Source: Chondrilla cf. caribensis
Taxonomy: Eukaryota; Porifera; Demospongiae; Chondrillida; Chondrillidae
NCBI GenBank assembly: GCA_964020155.1
Contig: OZ026546.1
Span: forward strand, 8,119,879 to 8,183,878
Direction of reading: 5' to 3'
Length of the DNA stretch: 64,000 nt
The translations under genes and the position numbers were made by a program. Shown here one piece after another: positions 34,401 through 43,925 of the stretch (positions are counted from its first letter, which is position 1; every line of letters starts with the position of its first letter). The notes beneath the pieces were generated by a model. That model made no database searches and had not been told where the DNA came from. It worked only from the letters and a program-made list of their open reading frames with translations.

Positions 34401-37400
34401 ACACAACTGGGGCAGACCCGGGTTAGTGGTTCCATGTGAAAGGGGTATAAGAAGAGTGGACAAACCCTTATGTGCCCAAATGCCACCAAGAGAACCAAAT
34501 GGGCTGAGTAACTATTATCCAGCCTAGCACGAACCATGAAGTCTTCAACCTGAATGACCGATCGATTCATGTTAAAATCGTTCTCGATTCACTGCCCTTC
34601 TGAAACACGACAGTTTCATGCACTGATTTTGTGCATGTTCCTTCAACTGAATTGGTTTAGTCTTTAGCACTAGCTTGTGACATTGTGTATCAGTATTGCT
34701 GGTGCATTGATTGTCTAGTCTTAAGTGACAAGTGCGGCAATAATTGATAACTTTCTTTCAATTGAGAAAACAGGTTATATCAGTTATGAGGTCAGAAATA
34801 TACCCGGTATATCACGTATATACCATAGTCGGTACAATTAATGATAATCAGATTTGAAATGAAAATCAATTGATTAATTGATTAATTGATTGATCATCCC
34901 AGCACTAATATATTATATATATACTATGTATACTACATACGCATGTACGTATGTGTCCGTGGACAGGCCATTTGTGCTACTGTGATACTGTCTGTACAAT
35001 ATGTGTATGGTACTTATGTATATACATAGTACATATGTAGTACTGGACACATACTGGTTGTATTGTGTACTCTAGCTCTGTACCTGATATGTTTGGCTCT
35101 TTTTATCCTTAATAGAGAAACTAGTCCTTCTTCAAGTGTGTGATGCTCTCATAAGACACGACACTACCATCCACTCAGTGCTGGGGAAGACTGTGTTCCT
35201 TCACCCACCTCCTGAAGAGTCTCCCCACACCGACATCTGGGGAGAGTACAATGGGATGAAGTTTGTTGCTAACTTTGTCTATACCATCACTGAACAGGAT
35301 GTGGAGGAACTGATCCTAGTGAAGAGGAATAGCCGTAGTTACAGAGGATTCCTTCTCTGTAGCAAGAAAACCATTTCTACATTTCTCAGATCACAGCTAA
35401 GGCAGGAAGACTGTGGATTTGTTCATGTCAAAAACCTTCCATGGAAAATTGGTTCTCAAGAAGAAGAGAAATTCATGGAAGCCTTCAACAGTCATTTCCC
35501 AGTTTCAGTATGTTCCTTATTCTGTGTCCTAATCACAGTCTGTGAAACCCTGATGTCTTCTCTCCATTTCTTTAGGAAGGTCCTGCAACAGATGTCATAA
35601 CAAGAGGAGGGGCATACTATAGTCGTGACTTTGAACAACTTTTGTTTGCTTTGTTTCCATTTCTGAATCCAAATGTGTGTGTGTGTGCGTGTGTGTGTGT
35701 GTGTGTGCGTGTGTGTGCGTGTGTGTGTGTGTGTTGTCCCACAATAACACACTGTACAATTGTTTTGATACACAACATTGTACAATGGTAGTATCTGTGT
35801 GCATTCCATATGGCATTGTGTGTAATGGTAATGGAGCATCAACTGCATTCCAACTGGCCAGACGTATGTAATAGCTAAAGTACCTCTGGAGAAACTGTAG
35901 CAAACATACAGACACCTTTGCCTAATTGACTTCTCCAGAGGTACTTTAGTTATTATGTGGTATGTTGCGTGGGCGCACCTTTGATTGAGCAATGATTAGT
36001 AGACGTGTGAAAAGGAAATAACCAATTATCCACAATGCAACATCAAGTGAAGTGTGCGTACATCAGGGAAGTGTGCACACATCACGAATGTGTGCACTGC
36101 TTTTCCTTTGAAGTCGCCCACGCAACATACCATATAGACACATGTATCGTGTATCTAGTAATTGTACAATTTGAAGTTGCCCATATTAATGAGCTCTCCC
36201 AGAGGTGTCGTAGAAGGCTGCACAATACATACCTTTTGATACCACACACTGGTGATGCTTGATGTGTCTATTGTGTATATACAGTACGTGTTTCAAAAAG
36301 TACCGTACTCACAATAGTTTTTAATTTAAGTTATTGGACCATATTACCTCTTCACACAGTCATCACCTGAGAGCAAGGTCCGAACACAGAGGCCTTCATC
36401 CCCACTTATTGTACAACCACACAGAAGAAGACCCATTTACAGAAGTGAGATCTCAAAGATATATATGCTGTTGGTCTGGTATCAGTTGATGACGTGTCAA
36501 TTAATATCTACATCTACACTCAACATACACTTGTAGATTGATTCATAGGTTCAGTATACAATAGCTAAAGTACTTCTGGTACATAGGTTGTTGGGGAATT
36601 AGATACTTTGGCTTTGGTCTTGTAAACTATTAAACCAAAGTGTCTATACATCCACTAAGAAGCACTATAGTTGTTATGTGGTATGTTTTTTGTACAACAA
36701 TCATATTATTATTATATCCTCCACTCACCCAGCATTGTTGTTAATGGTACATGAACGAGTTGCTAGGCAATTAATTGACAAAATTCAATAACATAAACAG
36801 TACATGCATGCACATTAGAAAGCACAAGCTAAGAAACTTCTCAAAGTGTAACTCATATAATATTATGTTTGTATCAGTAGTGAAGAAATGGAGGTTTTGT
36901 GATGAACGTATGGGTTGTTACTTAGTACATTTGGTTATTTTACTTGAAAAGTTGCACCCGCCCCCATAATGTAATATGTTCTATAGGATCAACCTTCATT
37001 GACGGAGTAGTGTCAGTACTGGAGATCCTCCATGTTACCATCCTCTCTGTTGAGGGAAGATGTAGACGTCCTCAATGCCGTGGATCCACTAACTGTACAC
37101 ACATGGGTGAGTGCAGACCCGACATCCACTGCCAGTACAAGGAGAAGTCTTTTGTTGTCAAGTGTAAGGTCCTCCATCTTGATGGAGCAGTCACTAGAGA
37201 AGACGTGGAGAGTTTAAGTCGAATCAGAGAAGATGTGGCAGCTGTTTGCAGTTGTCTTGTCTGTGATGACCTGGAGATGAGTGAAGAGGTTGAGGAGATG
37301 CTGGCACCACACAACTGTTTGAAGGCAGTAGTTGGTCTGTACTCGTGGGATTCCATGTGGGTGAAGAATGCCATTGTAGCATTGTTCCAAGTGAGCTATA

Positions 37401-38589
37401 CTTGTAGTTCTTGATGTGTGTGCACTGGTACTTATTGTTGTGTACCGTATGTAGTGGTCTTACAACTACTTTCTCATGAGCCATGCATGTGATTATCACA
37501 TGATCCAGTACAACATCTTCAGCTATGTAGTCTAAAGGAAGACTATAGATTGCAAAAAGCACATTGATTGGTTCATGTGATGGTCACATGTTCAGTGTGT
37601 GCCTTATGAAACTAGTCTACCTAGAATGGTCACTGTACACCCAACCCTACCTTTCCCATATCACATACTGTAATCCAGTTTCCTATACACTATTCACAGA
37701 AGGATCAACATTGAATGGTTTGGTTGATGGAAGACAGACCAGTACTGTATGTCACATTAGTATGTCAACCACATGTCTAGTTGTGGGTGCGTTTAATGGA
37801 AACTTCCAGCCACAGGGACCAGCCTGATGCTAGGGATTTCCATTGTCACCAGCCAAACAACCCTCTTTCCAACTTGTGTAGTTAGTTGGTTACCCCCACC
37901 TTACAGATGGCATTGTTCCACTATGAACAGAGCAGTGTGTTGGTCTGTTTAAAAGACAGCATCTTGTTAAAATGACCATCCGTCTTCAACCATCCACTAG
38001 ATTAGATCCCATGTTTTTATGATACCCTACATGCTTAGAATTTGTTTGACTGTTTGCATGTATGTATATTAACATATCTTTTGTTTTGAGTCAGCTACAC
38101 AGGTAACTGGTGTACATAGGTGCACATGAACACATGTAGTCAATACCCTGGGATGAACCAACTGTAGTACATGTGTGCTGTGCATGTATGTGCACAGCTC
38201 AATAGTGAACTCCCTTCTAATGGTCTGGCCAACCAGTGCTGCTCTTGCTATCCATCTTTCAGTATTTACAATGGAATGATAGTGTGTCATATGACAGTCA
38301 GGTGACAATCATGCTACAATCATGGCTACCCTGTGTGCTTCTAGTCATGCCATGTTTTAATTTCCTGCTGAAACCCTATCTAGTGTGTGTAGACCTACTA
38401 CAGTAAAAAACAGCAGTGAGTGTAGATAGGCTCAGCTACCATCTGCATATTGTGTAGACACGTAAGCAAGTACCTCTAATGAGACCATTAGTGAATGCTG
38501 AAATTTGATCAAGGGGATGCCAAAGCAGCAGTAAATGTTCATCTTTTGGCCAGACCTCCTAAACCAGCTGTACTGACTGTGTGTGCATG

Positions 38590-38649
<60 letters not shown>

Positions 38650-39669
38650 AACTGATGTGGCTTCACAGACTGTATTTCTCTTACACAATAATTTCTACAT
38701 GTAAAGTGCATTGACAAGTTGGAGGAGAGAGTAGTGTATGCCCGTTTGGATTTGGAGGGCAGACTGCCCATACCTGCACCACCCACCTGTAGTACAGATC
38801 TTGTTTACACAGAGGTTGTAAAGGAGGGAGAGAAAGAAGTTAGAGGCATTTTGTGTTGTTTTTTCACTCATTTCATAGCCCATGAGGGGGAGAGTGAGGG
38901 AGGAGGCACTAGATTTCCAGTCCCAAAAAGCTATATATGTACACATAGCTATGTACTCCTGCCACTTTCTTCATTCAAGACTGACACTGCACATCAGATG
39001 TAATGTTAACTGCATACATTATGACAATACAAGTTGGTATATAACCAAGGAGTACAGGAGTCCAAATCTGTACTGGAACCAGATTCCACATATCATGCTG
39101 AAATTGAGATACTATGGACTGATTCTAGGTGCAATACTTATAACTACCATCTTGTAATCACTGTGTGCCATTCTTCCTCTTTAAGAACACAGGAATGGTG
39201 CCTTCAGCCCTCCCTCTCCCCTGGTGACCTGCATTAAAGGGCATGCACATAACTCCCCACCCACCACTCCATATTTTCATTGTTCTTGCTACTCTGACAC
39301 ATGCATACTTGTCACTCTTTCCACTCGTCCCAGGTGTTGAAGCTGATGAATACACCTCCTGAAATACCTGTGAAGGGTGCACGTAGGCAACAACGTCATT
39401 CTTCACAAAAATTTGAGGAAGTCTCTGAGATATTGATGACCCCACAGGAAGGGGCAGGAGGAAAAGGTCAAAAGTGTGTGGAGGTGGATGTTGATCGTCA
39501 TGAAGAAACAGGGTTCTCTGAGCAAGAAACAAGGGTACGAACATGATGTTTTATCTTATATTCATTATTTTGTTCATAAACATATGTATGTACACACAAA
39601 TTATGGACACATCCGTAAACACATGCATTGTCATGTACATGCACATTTTTATGCACTACACACACACAT

Positions 39670-39731
<62 letters not shown>

Positions 39732-40820
39732 ACATACATATTAAATTTTATCTTTTCTTGTATGTAGCGTCCTGACGATGGTGCTTCTTTTAGGGTATGT
39801 TGAGATGATTACTTCATTGACTGTTTTGATACCAAGTCTATGTCATGTATGCATAATATTATATTATGTGTACCATATATGTACATACATACATTATGTT
39901 TAATTTTGTTCCTGTTCTGGAATAAATTCTGTTTTTCCATTTTAACAGATGTATAGAATGGGGTTATTATTTGTGATATTGCTGACACTTATGTGTGATG
40001 CATACAAATGACATGATTTGTACAGGATGAGTTGGTGACTGGATTATCACCCAGAAGCACACACAAATCACCAGAACAGAACAAATCTTTTGAACCTGAG
40101 AGCTATGATTGGAGAACACATGGCGAAGTGGATGAGGTTGAACAGGAAGATGATATACAATTCAGCATAGAGGAAACTGCAACCAATGGAGAAGAGTATA
40201 CTGATGTCAGTATTTTGTGTATTGTAACTTTGTTCTCTTACACACAAGCCACACAAGCCACACTATAGACGCTTGTGTAGATTGTGGATTGTGTGTAAGA
40301 ATGTGTGAACACAATATAGGTGCAGTTCAAGGTACATACAGCACTCATGTGACACACTTCACACTAACTCTCTAATACAGAATTAGCTCTTTGCAAAACA
40401 TCCGGTCAACGTCATTATTCATTTGTATGGTCAATATAGTATTCAGATGTGATGAAAATAGCATTGAATGAGTAGGGGATCCTAGGGATTTGTGTGAAAT
40501 AGGCTCTACTGATGTGTATGCTTGCATTGTATGAATGTATTTTTATTATACACAATGTACATAACTGTTTGTTCTCATGAATGTATTTATGTATGTTTTT
40601 GTTCATTACCCCATTGGTTATATCTGATGGAATGTACCTACAGGTGTGTGAAGAGAGATTTGAAACCAATAAATATGAGGAAAGTGAATGTGCTATGAAG
40701 ACCACAGATGAAGACAATGATAACAAGACAATGAGCCTTGCTGGCCCAGAAAGTGGCTTCAGCAAAATGAAATCAGCAAATTGTGCTTCCACAATTTGTC
40801 GTAAGGTTTGTCTTACATAA
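27249..40820 (+). CDS. Gene C: Ig/FN3 receptor with long cytoplasmic region (5' incomplete)
   Basis: Long-form join: 27249-27593, 28068-28367, 28438-28716, 28781-29068, 31038-31343, 32308-32487, 35116-35507, 35576-35674, 36360-36444, 36987-37390, 38707-38838, 39334-39534, 39768-39794, 40026-40205, 40644-40820. All joins keep frame, giving 1131 codons including TAA. Layout: Ig, FN3, Ig, FN3, FN3, TM, unknown domain copy 1, linker, unknown domain copy 2, exon with two ITIM-consensus tyrosines, acidic tail. After 29068 the same phase also fits three short TM-tail cassettes (29161-30731), so short and long receptors could come from one gene; two adjacent genes is the alternative. The signal-peptide exon was not found. 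Confidence 0.65.
27951..28024. repeat. (CA)n microsatellite
   Basis: The tract ends about 43 nt before the next acceptor (28067). Confidence 0.95.
28068..28367 (+). CDS. Gene C exon, FN3 domain
   Basis: 100 codons, phase 1-1. Contains TSLTWTHNT, IEYVVSWVD and VYRVRILATVRGVS, an FN3 layout. This is the intact form of the dead exon in gene B. Confidence 0.83.
28438..28716 (+). CDS. Gene C exon, Ig-like domain
   Basis: 93 codons, phase 1-1. Cysteines are in RPFYLTCLHG and TSFKCAVLLNG, tryptophan in TIWSVNG. It is the intact form of the truncated gene B exon at 19178. Confidence 0.82.
28781..29068 (+). CDS. Gene C exon, FN3 domain
   Basis: 96 codons, phase 1-1. FN3 motifs: FHYKISWSRADGEW, then YTITGLSPGSEYRVRVLAES. 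The donor GTCAAG is weak. The last third is repeated before cassette 3 (30171-30254) and its final few codons before cassette 2 (29625-29650), where the donor is stronger. Confidence 0.8.
29161..29471 (+). CDS. Gene C TM-tail cassette 1
   Basis: TM exon 29161-29277 (GLITVISTCFGLYFAITIAM and onward, then SKRKKNEK) and tail exon 29361-29471, ending in PPPTHIA and TAG, with NPCY. Joined at the usual donor the tail is out of frame (TGA after eight codons). Using the GT two bases downstream (after GGT) restores phase 0 and the tail. So it is either an alternative donor or a decayed cassette. Confidence 0.6.
29825..30111 (+). CDS. Gene C TM-tail cassette 2
   Basis: TM exon 29825-29941 (GLIIGLASCFGLLSVITTVM) and tail exon 30005-30111, in frame (phase 1), with VPMTTNPSYMRTTL and TAG. 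Same exon length (117 nt) as cassettes 1 and 3. Confidence 0.68.
30442..30731 (+). CDS. Gene C TM-tail cassette 3
   Basis: TM exon 30442-30558 (GPIIGIATFFGFLSIITTTS) and tail exon 30637-30731, in frame, with VPMTTNPSYMETIL and TGA. Preceded at 30171-30254 by a duplicated 3' fragment of the FN3 exon. Confidence 0.68.
31038..31343 (+). CDS. Gene C exon, FN3-like domain before long-form TM
   Basis: 102 codons, phase 1-1. FN3-like: TAVLTVSFDPQCC, IVITDITEGVSYTASIWSVC. The cysteines are unusual. No signal peptide precedes it, so it is more likely an internal module than a gene start. Confidence 0.72.
31396..31458. repeat. (GT)n microsatellite after FN3 exon
   Basis: The tract starts about 53 nt downstream of the donor at 31344. 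Confidence 0.95.
31843..32193. repeat. 14-bp minisatellite in gene C intron
   Basis: About 25 copies of TACACTACACCACC (variant CCGCC). It lies between the FN3 and TM exons of the long form. Confidence 0.93.
32308..32487 (+). CDS. Gene C exon, transmembrane segment of long form
   Basis: 60 codons, phase 1-1. Hydrophobic run (WLPIVIIVIIVMVVVVSIGV and onward) then WRWNLNHGRYR. It resembles the TM exons of A and D in having a Thr/Ser-rich lead. Confidence 0.78.
33180..33340 (-). mobile_element. tRNA-derived SINE
   Basis: The minus strand reads a tRNA-like head with an A-box-like TGGCTCAGTGG (33294-33304) and B-box-like GGGTTTGAGTCC (33255-33266), about 38 nt apart. The body ends TTTCTCTTTTCTCC and then GGGTTCCAATGAAAC. 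Acceptor-stem pairing is absent, so it is not a working tRNA gene. Confidence 0.75.
33541..33653. repeat. Head-to-head SINE tail fragments
   Basis: Inverted pair: both arms carry GTTTCATTGGAACTCAACCC-like and GGAGAAAAGAGAAA sequence, the same tail as the SINE at 33180. Confidence 0.75.
33797..34445 (+). mobile_element. DNA transposon with TIRs and Myb/SANT-like remnant
   Basis: Ends CCCCTTTCACATGGA and TCCATGTGAAAGGGG, with TATA on both sides. Next inside are repeated ACCCGGGT words. A plus-strand frame at 33952-34062 encodes RNWTDEEIEALLAIWADE, the helix pattern of the Myb/SANT-like proteins of PIF/Harbinger elements. No transposase is seen, so it is a shortened copy. Family assignment is tentative. 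Confidence 0.68.
35116..35507 (+). CDS. Gene C exon, unknown cytoplasmic domain copy 1
   Basis: 392 nt, phase 1 to 0. Shares with gene D exon 60460-60818 the pattern YNGMKFVANFVYTITEQDVE, then GFLLCS and a DCGFVHV element, ending in a helix with aromatic residues. I do not recognise the family. Predicted alternation of strands and helices. Confidence 0.72.
35576..35674 (+). CDS. Gene C possible linker exon
   Basis: 33 codons, phase 0-0, with SRDFEQLLFALFPFL. Its donor is the first GT of a (GT)n tract. Weakly supported; skipping it also keeps frame. Confidence 0.4.
35675..35735. repeat. (GT)n microsatellite abutting an exon
   Basis: GT run with GC interruptions that directly supplies the putative donor at 35675. 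Confidence 0.93.
35870..36133. mobile_element. Nested foldback repeats
   Basis: Inner pair 35870-35893 and 35931-35954 (AGTACCTCTGGAGAA and TTCTCCAGAGGTACT). Outer pair 35957-35975 and 36115-36133 (GGTATGTTGCGTGGGCG and its complement). A degraded relative is at 36560-36680. Confidence 0.65.
36360..36444 (+). CDS. Gene C exon, basic proline-rich linker
   Basis: 85 nt, phase 0 to 1: contains RPSSPLIVQPHRRRPIYRS. Resembles gene D exon 60911 (RSPVIQPRTALTR). It makes the phase change needed by the next exon. Confidence 0.58.
36987..37390 (+). CDS. Gene C exon, unknown cytoplasmic domain copy 2
   Basis: 404 nt, phase 1 to 0, as copy 1. Core: CQYKEKSFVVKCKVLHLDGA, VTREDVESLSRIRED, VCSCLVCD, then VEEMLAPHNCLKAVVGLYSW and a C-terminal helix. 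A cysteine-rich insert (CRRPQCRGSTNCTHMGEC) sits before the core and might bind metal. Confidence 0.72.
38592..38648. repeat. (GT)n microsatellite
   Basis: The tract ends about 58 nt before the acceptor at 38706. Confidence 0.95.
38707..38838 (+). CDS. Gene C exon with two ITIM-consensus motifs
   Basis: 44 codons, phase 0-0. VVYARL and LVYTEV both fit [ILVS]xYxx[ILV], 23 residues apart, separated by a proline-rich spacer (LPIPAPP). Homologous to gene A 10051 and gene D 60123. The donor GTTAGA is poor but sits exactly where the homologues splice (after GEKE). Confidence 0.65.
39334..39534 (+). CDS. Gene C cytoplasmic exon
   Basis: 67 codons, phase 0-0, hydrophilic, with a basic part (KGARRQQRHSSQKF) then acidic residues. 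No domain recognised. Confidence 0.6.
39676..39729. repeat. (CA)n microsatellite
   Basis: The tract ends about 38 nt before the acceptor at 39767. Confidence 0.95.
39768..39794 (+). CDS. Gene C 27-nt microexon
   Basis: Nine codons (RPDDGASFR) between TATGTAG and GTATGT, phase 0-0. Gene D also has a 27-nt exon (61959). Confidence 0.5.
40026..40205 (+). CDS. Gene C acidic cytoplasmic exon
   Basis: 60 codons, phase 0-0, rich in Glu and Asp (DEVEQEDDIQFSIEETATNG). Probably disordered. Confidence 0.6.
40644..40820 (+). CDS. Gene C terminal exon
   Basis: Acceptor CCTACAG, 58 codons and TAA in the frame of the preceding exons. Ends ICRKVCLT. A GTTTGT at 40806 could be a donor, but no phase-compatible downstream exon is obvious, so I take TAA as the end. 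Confidence 0.58.
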   Translation: MCEERFETNKYEESECAMKTTDEDNDNKTMSLAGPESGFSKMKSANCASTICRKVCLT

Positions 40821-41240
40821 AATACAATTTATATATGCATACATGTATCCTGCATCAAGCATGTTCTTGATTTTTTCACAGATTTACATACTCCGCTTAG
40901 AACTTGTAGCATTGCTATAACAAGTCAGGCACGACCTAATTTGTTCCCCACTTTCATATCAACTTCACTAACGATCATAATCACAGTATTTTGTAGTGTA
41001 CTGTAGGTTACATTTGTAATGTTTAAAACATGGCAATATTGATGTGCGATCTTGATCTATGGCATGTAGAATATGTGGGTTGCTGTACTTCATCAAAGGG
41101 AGCTGGTTTGCTGGTTAATGCATATACCAGTGTTTGCTGTCCATCATGATGAATAATATAGCTTCTGATTATACTGAACAGACAGAGTCATGCAAAAGAG
41201 GACAGATCATATTAAGAACGGCATGTGTGCCGCCATTTAA

Positions 41241-42230
41241 CACTTTCACCGGTGCGCGTTTTAGCAATCACGCAACCCCTTCCGGTGACGAATTTTCGCA
41301 TCACGAATTTTATTTTACGTGTGTTCAGATTTTTGCCTGTATCACCGCCATTATTTGAAAAAGTACCTAGCAACCGTATATCATCAGAAAGCCTATGAAA
41401 TTCTGCGTCATATGACATCTTTTAAAGGCAAGTGTAGTAACGTTTGACAACGGTGACAACGGAAGAAGAGGCACCATCGCGGAATAATCGATATTTTTGT
41501 ATTTATAATTGGATCATTATAGAATAACTCAACAAAATGAGGCAAAACATATACGTTAGAATCTACTGGTGTTTGAGAAGGTTCAGTGGTATCTATAAGC
41601 TGACTGGACATTTGTCTCTTCGATCGTGGGTTCGTTTTCCTCGATAATGTCGTCCGGTGCCATCATCACGGGTTCATTTTCCTCGATAATGTCGTCTGTA
41701 TCGTCTTGATAAACAATCCTTTGAACCGACGAAGAGTTATCCAAACCACCGCTGACATCTCCTTCTCTGCCGTCTTCAGTTTCGTTACCGCCATCGATTT
41801 CGGACTCATCACAACTACCTTCGTCTTCAACTTCGTCCGTTTTCCTGAATGACAATGTCTATTGGTTCACTCTTGTATTTCTTCGTCTTCGCTATCAAAT
41901 AAAGCATTTTCAGCGCCGAGAATTTCATCGAGAACATTGTCCACATTTATCAACCGTCTTGTAGCCATAATTGCTTCACAGGTATCGTTGGTGTGAACTT
42001 CACACCTACTCGGTCCTTAGCAACCGACATCCCACGCCCACGCAAACACTTCCAATAAAAGGACAAAGGTCATACTTCCGGGCTGTGCTAATTGCTTAGG
42101 GATTGCACAATCATCAATCCACTGGCATGGCCTGGAAGTAGGCATATATGTATGGGCCACTATAGTGGCCTACACCAAAATCTATTGACCTATATTTGGG
42201 CCACTATAGTGGCCTACACCGGTGAAAGTG
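41241..42230 (-). mobile_element. Truncated piggyBac-type transposon
   Basis: TTAA target-site duplications (41237-41240 and 42231-42234) flank perfect 14-bp TIRs CACTTTCACCGGTG. The minus strand from 41968 encodes MATRRLINVDNVLDEILGAE followed by acidic sequence (41867-41968, then another frame 41583-41855), like the acidic N-terminus of piggyBac transposases. The catalytic part is missing. Near the right end is a doubled GGGCCACTATAGTGGCC motif. Confidence 0.85.
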
Positions 42231-42337
42231 TTAAGCTTGGTTACAAATTTCCATGGTTCGCGTGGTGTACGCACGGTACGAAAGACATATCTATGGTCTG
42301 GCCATGGCCGTGGATAATCATCCGTGGTCTGGTGTAG

Positions 42338-42418
42338 CCGATCCTTGATTCGCCATTTTATTTTGCTGGGGCGGAATAGTCCGCCCCAGGAAAAATAAAA
42401 TGGCGAATCAAGGATCGG
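42338..42418. repeat. 81-bp near-perfect foldback
   Basis: Arms of about 38 bp (CCGATCCTTGATTCGCCATT and onward) with a 4-nt loop. It lies about 100 bp after the piggyBac relic. Confidence 0.8.
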
Positions 42419-43222
42419 TCTTCGATTATGGATGATTTAGCTAGCAAATTCCTATCCTTCATGCACAGCTATGTAAGGAATTAGCTCTATACTGTACAGG
42501 TTAGTTGCCGGGACGATTCACGAAGACAATCACAGTCAGAATATGTCTCTAGATACTTTAGTAGTTACGTGTATGTAAAATTTGCGGGTGGGGTATAATT
42601 TTCGCGTATTTGGTACGCATGCAACCGTTAGTTGAGCCAGCCTCAGTGTAAGTAGTAATGTTTTCATCATTACAAGTAGCACTTACAATAGCAGCTGCTG
42701 TTTTATATTCTCTCTCTTTAGGTAGATTGGTAAGTCATCAAAATTTAAGGTACTAGGAAGCTCAGAAGGAGGTATTCGATCCTACATGACAACAATCCAC
42801 AGTAATCATCATGGCCGACGTATATATACACGTAATGAATTCGAAGTTATACTATATGGCAGACTTTTATGATGTACTCACTAAAACAACGATTCTGTGC
42901 ACATATTGGCATGTGAGTTGATGTATATATGTTGATGCGTGGTCATTGATATTATGTATTATGTGATCATGTGCATGTGGGCAGTAGTGTTTATTGCCAT
43001 CATGAATGTGCTTAGCATTTCAAAAGGTGTCCTATAGCTGTGTTGTATTACTTACCCAAGTTGCAAGTATTATGCTACTTGTACCGTGATACGTGGGTGT
43101 TTCCTTTGATGTGGTCAGGTGTCTTAATCGCTAAACTACCTTATTCATGGGGTGTATAACTTTTTTCCCAAGGTGTATAACTGACTCTGTTATACACCTT
43201 GTTAGTATCATTTTATCACTTA

Positions 43223-43520
43223 TGAGCCGAAACGAAATTTCGCGTTGATAGATCGAACGGGACGGCTAAAATTTCACTGGAAAGGGACGATGGAATTTGA
43301 ACGTATCGATATCGAATTAAACCCTTCCCTCAAGCCATCAACGAAACGAATTTCACATTGATAAATCGAACGGGACGCTAGAATTTCACTGGAAAGGGAC
43401 GATCAAATTCGAACGTATCGTTATAGAATTAAACCCTTCCCTCAAGCCATCAATGAAACGAATTTCACATTAATAGATCGAGTGGGAGGGCTGGAATTTC
43501 ACTGGAAAGGGACGATTGGA
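43223..43520. repeat. About 113-bp tandem repeat, 2.6 copies
   Basis: Copies start near 43223, 43337 and 43450. Each contains ATTTCACTGGAAAGGGACGA and, in the first two, AATTAAACCCTTCCCTCAAG. Confidence 0.85.
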
Positions 43521-43831
43521 TCGCTCTCCTACTAAAGACGGTCGAGTTAGGTATCTACAGAATAGAGACATTTGGGTCAGGTATATAGTAGATAGAGACT
43601 GACAGCGCTAGCTTACTTCAAGATTTGTATATTGTACCAAGCAGCTTGGCTCTCGAAACAATTCGGCTATTCGTATAGCTAATAGTCTTAGAACTACATT
43701 TGGACGGTTAAGAATCGATTTATCCATATAACTTGAGAGAAAGAACAAGTTAAATGAAGACAGGCGGTCGAAACAAGTAACCTACATCCTCAGGCTGCGC
43801 CTTTGGATGTCTTGCATCATGGTACAAGATA

Positions 43832-43925
43832 GTTATACAATGGGAACGGAAGTTTAGCGATCAACCCCTTCGGGCTCCGCCCTCAGGTGTTTAAATCGCT
43901 AAACCTTCCGTTCCCATTGTATAAC
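43832..43925. repeat. 94-bp foldback
   Basis: Arms GTTATACAATGGGAACGGAA and its complement, with a CG-rich loop. It may be one end of a larger element that includes the tandem repeat at 43223. Confidence 0.75.

Noticed and set aside
37698..37748. Possible extra gene C exon (GSTLNGLVDGRQTST)
   Set aside because: It has an acceptor and a donor, but phase 0 entry from 37390 gives an immediate stop and leaving it out keeps the frame.
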